This document shows, in pieces, positions 41,509 to 50,053 of a stretch of DNA of 64,000 nucleotides. The DNA comes from Pseudoclavibacter helvolus. Its GTDB lineage: Bacteria > Actinomycetota > Actinomycetes > Actinomycetales > Microbacteriaceae. Under the pieces are notes generated by a model that was not told where the DNA came from, ran no database searches, and worked only from the letters and a program-made list of their open reading frames with translations. The stretch spans positions 186,001 to 250,000 of the forward strand of contig NZ_JACHWJ010000003.1 of the NCBI RefSeq assembly GCF_014191305.1. The letters are read 5' to 3'. Position 1 is the stretch's first letter; the number at the start of each line of letters is the position of its first letter. The position numbers were made by a program, and so were the translations under genes.

Positions 41509-42846
41509 TCAGCCGACCCGGCGCAGCTCCGGCTCCCGCACCTTCAGGAACGGCGCGTACGGCAGCATGAAGCGCTGCGCGACGCGGGCTAGCGCCCCCG
41601 CATCGGGAGCCAGCTCCACCTCGGCGCCATCGCCCATGAGGACCGCCGCCATGTTCTGCTTCGCGGTTGTGCCCCACTGCTCGAGGATCGTCGTATGCCC
41701 CGTCAGCAGGTCGCCCAGTGACAGCGGCGCGCCGGCCGACCGCTTCTCCTGAGCCGCACCGAGCACGCCCGTCTCCAGCCTCACCACTCCGGGCGTGCTC
41801 GCGGGGTCTGCGCCATGGCCGAAATGGCCCGCCCGCCCCAGGAATGGGAGATGCACGTTGATGCCGAGGATCAGTCCCACCGACGGATCCACGGGAGCCA
41901 GCAGCGAATAGTGCGGAACACGGGCCGACGCCGGCAGGTCGTCAAGCGACGTCACCCCGTGCCCGAGGCCAGCGCTCGACACGTGCACAACCCGATCGAC
42001 GCGCATCCCCAGCGACATAGCGCGCCCCGTGACCCCGCCGCCGAAGCTGAAGCCGAACGCCGTCAACGCAACACGTCCGTCGCGCGGAATCGAGTTCACG
42101 AACGTTCCGAGCTTGCGAGCCAGACCGTCGGCCATCGCTGCCGACAGCGCCAACGGCCCGCGCGGGAACCGGCCGCCCTGCCACACAACAAGCCCAGCCT
42201 TGCCTGCCGGCGCGAGCTTCAGCAGCTCCGACATCGTGTGCGCCTTGCCCTCGAAGTCCAGCAGGCGAGCTTCGTTGCCGGGCACGAACACACCTACCGA
42301 TGTGACGCCCTCTGCAAAGGGAGACGCCAGCGGATCCTCCGACTCTGAGATCGCTGGCCCCACGTATTCGACGATCGAGTCCCGCTCGGGATCGAACGCC
42401 AGCACGAACCTCGGCTTGCCTCCGCGATCGACAAAACCACGCCCGCTGTGCAGTTCCTTGAGCTGGTGCACAAGCCGTTCGCGGTCTCGCAGCTCGCCCC
42501 GGCTCGCATCCGCCAAGATGCTCTTGATCTCGCCGCCCGCAAACGCGCTCGCGCTGCCAAGGGCCCGCTCGATGGATGCTCCGGACTCGAGCGCGTTGAT
42601 GGCCCGCCCGAGAGATTCTCGGTTCGCCCGCACGCGCACCGCCCACGGGATGCCGTCGAGGTTTCCGACGAGCAGCGGCACCTGCTTGAGCAGGCGGCTG
42701 TGCTCGGCGTCGGGGAGCGAAGCCCACCACTCGCGCGTCGTCGCAGCGGAAGGTGGTGCGTTGAGGACGCGGCGCAGTCGCCCGCGCGATATGGGCCTCG
42801 ACTCGATCAGGCGGGTGAGGTCAGCAAAAGAAGAACGGGCTCGCAC
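41509..42846 (-). CDS. DUF1023 alpha/beta hydrolase
   Basis: A 445-residue protein. The N-terminal part has the W-W---P----LL--VP-LVGNLDGIPW pattern common in actinobacterial DUF1023 proteins, and the C-terminal half is an alpha/beta hydrolase with nucleophile elbow GFSFGGG (Gly-x-Ser-x-Gly). Acid and His residues probably lie in HYSLLAPVDPSVG and TGHTTILEQWG. DUF1023 proteins are often found next to secreted or toxin-like genes, and the substrate is unknown. GTG 42846 is six bases after TACGCT, so translation is probably leaderless. It is convergent with the zeta-kinase operon. Confidence 0.82.
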   Translation of the reverse strand: MRARSSFADLTRLIESRPISRGRLRRVLNAPPSAATTREWWASLPDAEHSRLLKQVPLLVGNLDGIPWAVRVRANRESLGRAINALESGASIERALGSASAFAGGEIKSILADASRGELRDRERLVHQLKELHSGRGFVDRGGKPRFVLAFDPERDSIVEYVGPAISESEDPLASPFAEGVTSVGVFVPGNEARLLDFEGKAHTMSELLKLAPAGKAGLVVWQGGRFPRGPLALSAAMADGLARKLGTFVNSIPRDGRVALTAFGFSFGGGVTGRAMSLGMRVDRVVHVSSAGLGHGVTSLDDLPASARVPHYSLLAPVDPSVGLILGINVHLPFLGRAGHFGHGADPASTPGVVRLETGVLGAAQEKRSAGAPLSLGDLLTGHTTILEQWGTTAKQNMAAVLMGDGAEVELAPDAGALARVAQRFMLPYAPFLKVREPELRRVG

Positions 42847-42934
42847 GCAGAAAGCGTAGCGAGCCCGTCCGACAATTCACGAAGCGAATCGGCCAGTCAC
42901 GCGGGCATCGATCAGCCCACGTGACAGGCGCGAA

Positions 42935-43714
42935 TCAGTAGTACTCGCCCTGGCGGAAGTCCCAGCTGTTGAACGACTCAGCGAGGATCGCCATGATGCG
43001 GTTGATGTCGAGGCCCTTGCGGATCACGACGGGCGCGGGGGAGATGGAGCGCTGGCCGCCCTGCTCGGGGATGAGCGTGCCATCGGCGTCGACCATCGAG
43101 ATCATGACGCCCTGCTCGTGACGCGTCTCCGTCGTCGCTTCAGGCTGGATCGATGCGACGTAGTCGTTGGCCTCGATGATGAGGTCAGCGCGGTCGTGGA
43201 TGCGCTCGCCGATGCCCTCGACGAGTCCGCGGTTGCCCTTGCCGGAAGGGTTTGCGGAGCTCGCGAACGCGAAGCGCCCGTGGTTCTCGTAGAGCTCCTT
43301 GGCGAGCTTCTCGCCGGGGACGCCGAACTTGATGACGAAGCAGCTCGTACCGCGGCCGTCCATCATGAGTTCCTTCGTGCCGTCATCCGGGAGGGCCGCG
43401 ACGGCCTCTTCCTTCCAAGGCAGGATGCAGCCGAGGAGGATGTCGTCGTTCCAGTGACGCTCGTAGAACGCGTCGATCTCAGGCGTGAGCTGCGCGAGGG
43501 CCCGAAGCTGCTCGAGCGAACCGCAGAGCACAACACCTGGCTTGTTGCGGTTGCGCTCCTTCGCCTCGAACTTGCGCTCGAGTCCCTCCTTGTCGGAGGT
43601 CATGATGATGTAGCCGACCTTCGTCGGGACGACGACGAGTCCGCCGTCTCCCGTGAGGATCTCGACGGCTTCTGGCTGCACGTCGCCGTTCCACGCGATC
43701 AATTTGCTGTCCAT
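42935..43714 (-). CDS. YrdC/Sua5-family protein (L-threonylcarbamoyladenylate synthase-like)
   Basis: A 259-residue protein. The YrdC fold is shown by LVVVPTKVGYIIMTSDKEGL, ERNRNKPGVVLCGSLEQL and FAFASSANPSGKGN, where the Lys/Arg and SSAN residues bind ATP and threonine. The family makes threonylcarbamoyl-AMP for the t6A modification of tRNA, but several actinobacterial paralogues have unknown substrates. The extra C-terminal 60 residues (GLDINRIMAILAESFNSWDF) are unusual for minimal YrdC. ATG 43714 was chosen because upstream codons do not match the family. Confidence 0.85.
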   Translation of the reverse strand: MDSKLIAWNGDVQPEAVEILTGDGGLVVVPTKVGYIIMTSDKEGLERKFEAKERNRNKPGVVLCGSLEQLRALAQLTPEIDAFYERHWNDDILLGCILPWKEEAVAALPDDGTKELMMDGRGTSCFVIKFGVPGEKLAKELYENHGRFAFASSANPSGKGNRGLVEGIGERIHDRADLIIEANDYVASIQPEATTETRHEQGVMISMVDADGTLIPEQGGQRSISPAPVVIRKGLDINRIMAILAESFNSWDFRQGEYY

Positions 43715-43859
43715 GGCTGCGTTTCTCTCGAAATTGGTGCTCGGGCTCGTCGAGCCGGAGTGAACTGTTGCGTCCGCTTGGGTCGCGTCGAGGATCGATC
43801 TTACTTGGTGTTGGCACGCGGCCAGGGTCGGCCGAGCCCACGCCCGTAGGGTTGAGGAC

Positions 43860-44810
43860 ATGGAGACTCCCCAGCAGGCCCCAGACAGCGCTGCATCTTC
43901 CGGGGCTGAGCCCGAGGCGCTGGTGATCGCATCCGGCCCCCGCCCGACCACACCCGAAGAGGCGGCCCGTGTCCTTGAGCGGTTCGTGCGCGAGACGATG
44001 CCGCCGATCTTCGACGCTGACAACACCATGGACGTGCGGGGCCTCGACCTGGCACGCGTCACCGCGCATCCGCTCGCCGGGGACCTCTTCGGCCTCGACG
44101 TCGATCTCACGGGTCTTGACGTGGCCTTCGACGCGACGGTTGAGGATGCGCCCCCGCCGCCGGTGTTCCCCGAGTTCGGCACCGAGGCGTCGAGGGCGGA
44201 TGCTCGCCTCGCCGAGGTGCGTGTGCGCGCAGTCCCCGCGCGGATCCAGGGCGCGAGCGTCGAGGCGACGATCACCGCTGGCGGTGTGCACGTCGACTGG
44301 GCCGAGGACGACCGCGGCCAGTTGGCGCTCGCGCTGAGGCAGGGCACGGCAGGTGGTCAGGCGGCAACTGTCTTCCCTGTCGACACGCTCCTGCTCGACG
44401 TCGCGGCGAAGCAGCAGGAGGTCGTGGATGCACTGGTCGCCATCGTCACGGAGTCTGGCGCGGGCCAGGGGTTCCACCTCTCGGATGTCGACCTCGAGCT
44501 CACTCAAGCCGGGCCACGCGGGGCGCACCTGCACGCGGCGGGCAAGGTCAGGCGCGGTCTCCTGCGAGCGAGTCTGCTGTTCACAACCGAGGCGCAGCTT
44601 GGCGACGATTTGAAGCTGCAGCTCATCAATCCGCGGCTGACGAGCCGGAACCCGATCATCGGCCTGCTGCTCCTTGCCGTCCGTGGCCAGATCCGCAGCG
44701 AGCTCGCGGATCCCATCGACCTCCGCGACCTGCAGCTCGACCCGCTGAAGCTCGTCGACGCGCAGTTCGAGGTCGGCGAGCGCCTCCGTCTGCGGCTCGA
44801 GTACAAGTAG
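43860..44810 (+). CDS. DUF2993 (LmeA-like) family protein
   Basis: A 316-residue protein whose C-terminal half matches DUF2993: LDVAAKQQEVVDALVAIVTE, FHLSDVDLELTQAGPRGAHL and RGQIRSELADPIDLRDLQLD. LmeA in mycobacteria is a phospholipid-binding periplasmic protein involved in lipoglycan maturation. No signal peptide is apparent here, so localisation is uncertain. ATG 43860 is seven bases after TAGGGT, which suggests a leaderless message. A lipoprotein gene follows 28 bases downstream on the same strand. Confidence 0.8.
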   Translation: METPQQAPDSAASSGAEPEALVIASGPRPTTPEEAARVLERFVRETMPPIFDADNTMDVRGLDLARVTAHPLAGDLFGLDVDLTGLDVAFDATVEDAPPPPVFPEFGTEASRADARLAEVRVRAVPARIQGASVEATITAGGVHVDWAEDDRGQLALALRQGTAGGQAATVFPVDTLLLDVAAKQQEVVDALVAIVTESGAGQGFHLSDVDLELTQAGPRGAHLHAAGKVRRGLLRASLLFTTEAQLGDDLKLQLINPRLTSRNPIIGLLLLAVRGQIRSELADPIDLRDLQLDPLKLVDAQFEVGERLRLRLEYK

Positions 44811-44838
44811 CACCACGCTCGCGGACACAGGAGGAATC

Positions 44839-45255
44839 ATGCACACCGTGCCCACGTCAGGCCGCACGCGGGTGGTGCTGTCATCGCTGGCCCTCGTCGT
44901 CGTCGGATTAACGGGTTGTGCCGCACCGGCGCTCTCCAAGGCGGAGCTGGTCGGTATCTGGACGGTGAGCCAATCGCCGAGCGGCGTTCCTGCCGAGTTC
45001 GCCACGGCCACCCTCAAGTTCACCGACGAGTACGCCTCCGCCGGGGCCGGGTGCAACGGTGCCGGTGGGGCGTACTCGGTGGCAGGTAGTCGGATTCGTA
45101 TTGACTCCTGGGCGGCGTCTGAGGTCGGATGCGATCCGAATCTCCATATCGTGGAAGACCTGCTCTACAGCGGCTTCACGGGCATGTCCATCGACGGTGA
45201 AGAGATCGTGATGCCAACCTCTGCCGGAGAAGCCCGCTTCATTCGCGAGGACTGA
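44839..45255 (+). CDS. META-like lipoprotein
   Basis: A 138-residue exported lipoprotein. A 26-residue signal peptide ends in the lipobox LTGC (Cys about residue 27). The mature part, with ELVGIWTVSQSPSG, CNGAGGAYSVAGSRIRIDSW and SGFTGMSIDGEEIVMPTSAG, resembles META/HslJ-type beta-rich domains in which a conserved C-N-G pair occurs. AGGAGG is seven bases before ATG 44839. It follows the DUF2993 gene closely. The function is unknown; a cell-surface role is inferred. Confidence 0.85.
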   Translation: MHTVPTSGRTRVVLSSLALVVVGLTGCAAPALSKAELVGIWTVSQSPSGVPAEFATATLKFTDEYASAGAGCNGAGGAYSVAGSRIRIDSWAASEVGCDPNLHIVEDLLYSGFTGMSIDGEEIVMPTSAGEARFIRED

Positions 45256-45305
45256 ACCTTTCGCTAGGACGGAGCAGTTTCGCGGAATGAACGGAGTCGT
45301 TCGGG

Positions 45306-46157
45306 TCAGGCTGCCCCATCGGCTGATCGCACTTCGCTCAGAGCTGCGGCGATCTGCTCGACTCTTCCGAGGCCCGTGAGCCCCAGCCAGAGCATCATCG
45401 TTGTCGACGCGAAGGATGCGAGGCGCGGGAAGTCGCCGCCCGACAGGACAAGCTCTGCTGCCGTGGCGGCGACCACGGCAGCGGTAGCGCCGGCCGCGAT
45501 GGGCAGGAGCAGGGGCGAGACGGCGCGTCGCTGATCGATCGCGGCCTGCAGCTCGTCGATTCTCGAGATGTTGATGCGAATACGGTCGTTGGCTGGGTTG
45601 ACGGATTGCTCGAGGAGTCTGCGCGCGCCGCGATCGAGCTGCGTGTCTCGGTGAGCGATGGCCAGCCAGGCCAGCAGGAACACGAGGGAGAACGCAAGGG
45701 CCCCGGTCACGCCGAAGAGTGCTGCCCCGACCCCCTTCTGCCACGGATCGGGCGCCTCGGCGAGGGTCAAGGTCAGCCAGACACCCGAGACTGCGCCGAC
45801 GGCTCCCGTGATCATCAGGGTGCGGATGCGTGCTGGCGGCAGCAGCGAGGGGAGATGCTGCACGGCGGCGCGCCAGCCGAGGGTCGTGACAGGCGTGGCT
45901 GTGGCGTCCACCTCGCGGATCTCGCCCGGACCGAGGGCGGTGAGAACGCCCGGGCCGGCCTTGGCCATCCGGGCGTCGCCCCAGCGAAGCCCAAGCAACG
46001 CGGCAGGCGCGAGGACCAGTGGTAACCCGACGAGGGCGATGAAGATCACCCAGCCGGTCTGGGCGCCGAGCAGTGCCGCGGCCGCCACGATGCCGATGAG
46101 CAGCAGGGCGCTCGCGACGACCGCGAGCGTTCCCTTGCGGTTGCGGTTTCTCGGCAT
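45306..46157 (-). CDS. Hypothetical membrane protein, 283 aa
   Basis: A 283-residue protein of unknown family with about six hydrophobic segments: two at the N-terminus (TLAVVASALLLIGIVAAAAL, TGWVIFIALVGLPLVLAPAA), two in the middle (MITGAVGAVSGVWLTLTL, GALAFSLVFLLAWLAIAH) and two near the C-terminus. A charged helix (NPANDRIRINISRIDELQAA) lies between the second and third pairs. ATG 46157 was chosen because upstream codons look non-coding; GGGGCG precedes it. It is convergent with the lipoprotein gene. Confidence 0.75.
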   Translation of the reverse strand: MPRNRNRKGTLAVVASALLLIGIVAAAALLGAQTGWVIFIALVGLPLVLAPAALLGLRWGDARMAKAGPGVLTALGPGEIREVDATATPVTTLGWRAAVQHLPSLLPPARIRTLMITGAVGAVSGVWLTLTLAEAPDPWQKGVGAALFGVTGALAFSLVFLLAWLAIAHRDTQLDRGARRLLEQSVNPANDRIRINISRIDELQAAIDQRRAVSPLLLPIAAGATAAVVAATAAELVLSGGDFPRLASFASTTMMLWLGLTGLGRVEQIAAALSEVRSADGAA

Positions 46158-46272
46158 CGGCGCCCCGTTTTCAGATCGCAGCTTCGCCGGCGTTGCCGTG
46201 CGCTGGGTCGACGGCCACGCTATCGAACGGGCGCGGCAGAAGGCTGGACGGCTAGCCATGCGGGGCGAGCCC

Positions 46273-46839
46273 CTATCGGACGGGCGCGCTCATCCCCATC
46301 CCCATCGCCTGCTCGTGGTCGATGAGCGCCTGGCGCACGGACACGTCGTCGGCGTGCCCCGCGAGTTTGCCACTGGCGCGGACGATGCGGTGGACGGGGA
46401 CGAACAGGCTCACGAGACAGGCCCCGCAGGCGCTCGCGGCTGCCCGCGCGGCGCGTGGATGCCCGGCAATGGCGGCAACGTCGCCGTAGCTCGCCAAGGT
46501 TCCGGGTTCGACGAGCCTCGCCGCACGCCACATGGCGCGGCGCAGCTCGGTGCCTTCCTGGTGCACGTCGATTGCGTCGAGCAGGGATGCGTCTCCGTTG
46601 TCGTAGGCGCGGACGGCGGCGAGGGCGCTGTCGTCGTCGTCGAGCGCTTCCGTCTCGAGGAGCTCCGACTGGCGGCCGAAGACCGAATACGCGAGGGAGC
46701 TTGGGCAGCCGAAGCCGGCGGCGCGCACGGCCTGCGAGTCGCCTGCCTTCACAATCGAGAACCACTCGCCGAGCAGTTCGACGCTTCCGACGCGGAGGGT
46801 GCGGAGCGGGAGAGTGGTCGCTTCGGGTGCAGGGGCCAT
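46273..46839 (-). CDS. Alkyltransferase-like protein (Ogt/MGMT fold) lacking the acceptor cysteine
   Basis: A 188-residue protein with the MGMT/Ogt C-terminal DNA-binding domain: RRAMWRAARLVEPGTLASYG, DVAAIAGHPRAARAAASACG and FVPVHRIVRASGKLAG. In active methyltransferases the last motif is P-C-H-R; here it is P-V-H-R, so the acceptor Cys is replaced by Val. The Arg finger and helix-turn-helix residues (RAARAAA) remain. This matches alkyltransferase-like proteins, which flag alkylated bases for excision repair, although those usually have Trp or Ala. ATG 46839 starts it; the upstream clpB gene is divergent. Confidence 0.85.
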   Translation of the reverse strand: MAPAPEATTLPLRTLRVGSVELLGEWFSIVKAGDSQAVRAAGFGCPSSLAYSVFGRQSELLETEALDDDDSALAAVRAYDNGDASLLDAIDVHQEGTELRRAMWRAARLVEPGTLASYGDVAAIAGHPRAARAAASACGACLVSLFVPVHRIVRASGKLAGHADDVSVRQALIDHEQAMGMGMSAPVR

Positions 46840-46962
46840 GCCGAGAACTCTGCCACGTTCAGAGAAGCCCCGGTCAGCCGCAAAGTACAAGCGAGCACGC
46901 ATCGCTGAGAGTTGACTGAATGAAGCGCTCTGGAGTGGCAATGGCGCGCTCCAGGCTCTAAA

Positions 46963-46983
46963 CTTGAGTCACACCGACTCAAC
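46963..46983. promoter_or_regulatory. HAIR operator (HspR site) upstream of clpB
   Basis: CTTGAGT (46963-46969), seven bases, ACTCAAC (46977-46983): one mismatch to the HspR consensus CTTGAGT-N7-ACTCAAG, 60 bases upstream of the clpB ATG. Confidence 0.85.
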
Positions 46984-47043
46984 TCTTGACCCGTTCGGGT
47001 CTCGATCCATCCGAGTCGAAAGCAACTTTGAACAAGGAGCCCC

Positions 47044-49215
47044 ATGGCCAACATGCAAGGCGCTCAGGCACCAGACGAAGAGGCCAAGAGCGCACTCGAA
47101 CAATACGGAATCAACCTCACCGACATCGCCCGCTCGGGCAAGCTCGACCCGGTCATCGGGCGTGACTCTGAGATTCGGCGCGTCAGCCAAGTACTGACTC
47201 GCCGCACCAAAAACAACCCGGTCCTCATCGGCGAGCCCGGCGTCGGCAAGACGTCGGTCGTCGAAGGGCTCGCGCAGCGCATCGTCGCGGGCGACGTCGC
47301 CGAGTCGCTCAAAGACAAGGAGCTCGTGAGCCTCGACATGTCGGCGCTCATCGCCGGCGCCAAGTACCGCGGCGACTTCGAGGAGCGTCTCAAGGCCGTC
47401 CTCAAGGAGATCACCGAGTCTGACGGCCGCATCATCACGTTCATCGATGAGCTCCACACCCTCATGGGTGCGGGAGGCGGCGAGTCGAGCATCTCGGCCG
47501 CCAACATGCTCAAGCCCATGCTCGCCCGGGGTGAGCTGCGCCTGATCGGCGCGACGACCCTCGACGAGTATCGCCAGTTCATCGAGTCGGACGCGGCGCT
47601 CGAGCGCCGCTTCCAGCAGGTGTTTGTCGGTGAGCCGAGCGTTGAGGACTCGATCGCGATCCTCCGCGGCCTCAAGGAACGGTACGAGGCGCACCACAAG
47701 GTTTCGATCGCCGACCAGGCGCTCGTCGCCGCGGCCGCCCTCTCGAACCGCTACATCACAGGCCGAAAGCTCCCGGACAAGGCGATCGACCTGATCGACG
47801 AGGCCGCCTCGCGCCTCCGCATGGAGATCGACTCCTCGCCCGTCGAGGTCGACACCCTCCAGCGGCAGGTCGACCGGCTTCGCCTCGAGGAGCTTGCCCT
47901 CAAGAAGGAACACGACGACGCGTCCAAGCAGCGCCTGGCCGCGCTGCGGGCCGACCTCGACACCAAAAACGCGCGCCTCGGCGAGCTGAAGGCGCGCTGG
48001 AACGTCGAGCGTGCATCCCTCAACCGCATCGGCGAGCTGCGTGAGCAGCTCGACAACATCCGCATGCGCGCCGACCGGGCGCAGCGCGAGGGCAACCTCG
48101 AGCTCGCGTCGCGCCTCCTCTACGGCGAGCTGCCTGGAATCCAGAAGCAGCTGCACGAGGCTGAGGCGACGGAAGACGGCGGCCCCAAGCTCGTCAACGA
48201 CCACGTCACGGCCGAAGACATCGCCGGGGTCGTGGCTGCGTGGACGGGCATCCCCGTCGGCAGGCTGCTGCAGGGCGAGATGGAGAAGCTCCTGCACCTC
48301 GAGGCCGAGCTCGGCAAGCGGCTTGTCGGCCAGGAGAAGGCGGCGGCAACGGTGGCGGATGCGATCCGTCGCACCCGCGCCGGCATCGCCGACCCCGACC
48401 GCCCCACCGGTTCGTTCCTCTTCCTCGGCCCGACGGGCGTCGGCAAGACGGAGCTCGCGCGTGCCCTCGCGGAGCTGCTGTTCGACGACGAGAAGGCGAT
48501 GATCCGCATCGACATGTCCGAGTACGGAGAGAAGCACTCCGTCGCTAGGCTCGTCGGCGCCCCTCCCGGGTACGTCGGCTACGAGCAGGGCGGGCAGCTC
48601 ACCGAGGCTGTGCGGCGCAGGCCGTACTCGGTGGTGCTGTTCGACGAGGTCGAGAAGGCGCATCCGGAGGTCTTCGACATCCTCCTGCAGGTGCTCGACG
48701 ACGGTCGACTCACCGACGGGCAGGGCCGCACGGTCGACTTCCGCAATGTCATCCTCATCCTCACCTCCAACCTGGGGTCGCAGTTCCTCATCGACCCGCT
48801 CCTTTCTCCCGAGGAGCGAGAGGACCGCGTGATGGCGGCCGTCCGGCAGTCGTTCAAGCCAGAGTTCGTGAACCGCCTCGACGACATCGTGGTGTTCAGC
48901 GCGCTCTCGCAGGACGAGCTCGCGCAGATCGTGGCGCTCTACATCGACCGCCTACAGCGCAGGCTCGGCGAGCGTCGCCTCACGATCAAGGTCGACGACG
49001 ACGCCCGTGCCTGGCTGGCCGAGCGCGGCTACGACCCGATCTACGGGGCGCGGCCGCTGCGACGCCTCATGCAGCGCGAGATCGACGACCGCCTCGCGCG
49101 GGCGCTGCTCGCGGGCACCGTGCGCGACGGCGACACCGTCTCGGTGGTTGTCGCGAGCGACGGCGACTCCCTGAACGTGCAGTCGACGACGCCGCACACG
49201 GCCGCCGTCGAGTAG
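47044..49215 (+). CDS. clpB: ClpB-type AAA+ disaggregase lacking the N-terminal domain
   Basis: A 723-residue chaperone that threads aggregated proteins through a hexameric pore together with DnaK. The N-domain (about 145 residues in long ClpB) is missing; the protein begins directly with the linker [23 protein letters not shown]1 has Walker [14 protein letters not shown] and FIDELHTL. The coiled-coil M-domain follows ([35 protein letters not shown]). AAA2 has [17 protein letters not shown] and [12 protein letters not shown]. No ClpP-binding loop is visible, so it is ClpB, not ClpC. The HAIR operator upstream indicates HspR control. Confidence 0.92.
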   Translation: MANMQGAQAPDEEAKSALEQYGINLTDIARSGKLDPVIGRDSEIRRVSQVLTRRTKNNPVLIGEPGVGKTSVVEGLAQRIVAGDVAESLKDKELVSLDMSALIAGAKYRGDFEERLKAVLKEITESDGRIITFIDELHTLMGAGGGESSISAANMLKPMLARGELRLIGATTLDEYRQFIESDAALERRFQQVFVGEPSVEDSIAILRGLKERYEAHHKVSIADQALVAAAALSNRYITGRKLPDKAIDLIDEAASRLRMEIDSSPVEVDTLQRQVDRLRLEELALKKEHDDASKQRLAALRADLDTKNARLGELKARWNVERASLNRIGELREQLDNIRMRADRAQREGNLELASRLLYGELPGIQKQLHEAEATEDGGPKLVNDHVTAEDIAGVVAAWTGIPVGRLLQGEMEKLLHLEAELGKRLVGQEKAAATVADAIRRTRAGIADPDRPTGSFLFLGPTGVGKTELARALAELLFDDEKAMIRIDMSEYGEKHSVARLVGAPPGYVGYEQGGQLTEAVRRRPYSVVLFDEVEKAHPEVFDILLQVLDDGRLTDGQGRTVDFRNVILILTSNLGSQFLIDPLLSPEEREDRVMAAVRQSFKPEFVNRLDDIVVFSALSQDELAQIVALYIDRLQRRLGERRLTIKVDDDARAWLAERGYDPIYGARPLRRLMQREIDDRLARALLAGTVRDGDTVSVVVASDGDSLNVQSTTPHTAAVE

Positions 49216-49269
49216 GCACTGGCGGGCTGGCCCTGGCCTGAGGCTGGGCTGACGCCGGAACACCCACCT

Positions 49270-49325
49270 AAGAGTGAGCCAGATGCATCCTCCAATTCGC
49301 TGGAGGGTGCGTCTGGCTCACTCTT
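49270..49325 (+). terminator. 25-bp-arm hairpin after clpB
   Basis: Arms 49270-49294 and 49301-49325 are complementary except for two positions, with a six-base loop. The sequence after it (CTGCGTTAAGG) has no U-tract. Confidence 0.75.
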
Positions 49326-49417
49326 CTGCGTTAAGGAGGACGACAGGACGTCTCTGGTGGGTAACTCGGGCGCGTCGCGACAGCGGAGCATCCACTAGCC
49401 CGCTTATCTTGAGCGGC

Positions 49418-49945
49418 ATGGAGCACCTGCGCTGGATACTGCCACTCATTGCCGCACCCGTCGTCGCCGTGCTCGGCATCGTCGGCGTCATCGCCCTGTC
49501 GCTGCGGAGACTCACGTCGGCACCTGTCGCGAGCGACGACGTCATGGTGCTGTTCGGCCGCGACGCCTACCAGTTCTTCCTCGGCATGCTCGTGCCGCTT
49601 GTGCTGCTCCTCTTCATCGTCGGTCTCATCGCGTACGCCGTCTATGCGGTCGGCACGACGTTCGGGTGGATCGCGTTGCGCGAGACGCCCCTCTTCACGG
49701 CGTGGACGCTGCCGCTGCTCTTCTCGCCGGCCATCGCGGTCGTCGTCTTCTTCGTCGTCGCGTTCATGCCGTTCGTCGCGGGGCCGAGCGAGGCGCTTGT
49801 TCCCGTCGTGAGCGCGCTCGTCGCGTTCATCGTGTGTCTCGCCGTTGCGGGCGCCCTCTGGTTCCGTGGAACGCTCGGCGCGCGCGCGAGCAAGCGTGCG
49901 GTGGATGCGGCTCCAGCGACCGGCGAGGTGGGCGTCGCCACCTGA
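49418..49945 (+). CDS. Hypothetical membrane protein with four transmembrane helices
   Basis: A 175-residue protein with four long hydrophobic segments: ILPLIAAPVVAVLGIVGVIA, FFLGMLVPLVLLLFIVGLIA, LPLLFSPAIAVVVFFVVAFM and VSALVAFIVCLAVAGALWF. The loop after the first segment is polar (RRLTSAPVASDDVMVLFGRD) and the C-terminus is short and Ala-rich. No family was recognised. ATG 49418 is seven bases after TATCTT, so it is probably leaderless. It stands alone, ending at a 53-bp palindrome before a convergent gene. Confidence 0.75.
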   Translation: MEHLRWILPLIAAPVVAVLGIVGVIALSLRRLTSAPVASDDVMVLFGRDAYQFFLGMLVPLVLLLFIVGLIAYAVYAVGTTFGWIALRETPLFTAWTLPLLFSPAIAVVVFFVVAFMPFVAGPSEALVPVVSALVAFIVCLAVAGALWFRGTLGARASKRAVDAAPATGEVGVAT

Positions 49946-49951
49946 ACGCCG

Positions 49952-50004
49952 AGAGCGGCCTGGTGGTCGTCAGAACTCAGTTCTGACGACCACCAGGCCG
50001 CTCT
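49952..50004. terminator. 53-bp perfect palindrome between convergent genes
   Basis: Arms of 26 bases (49952-49977 and 49979-50004) are perfectly complementary around a single base at 49978. It lies between the stop codons of two convergent genes, fitting a bidirectional terminator. Confidence 0.8.
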
Positions 50005-50053
50005 GTGATTTCGCCAGGCGAGGGTTTCCCCTCGCGAGGGCGGATGCTCGTGC

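Noticed and set aside
47044-49215. ClpC (ClpP-partner unfoldase)
   Set aside because: The long coiled-coil M-domain is present and the ClpP-binding loop is not, so it is ClpB-type.
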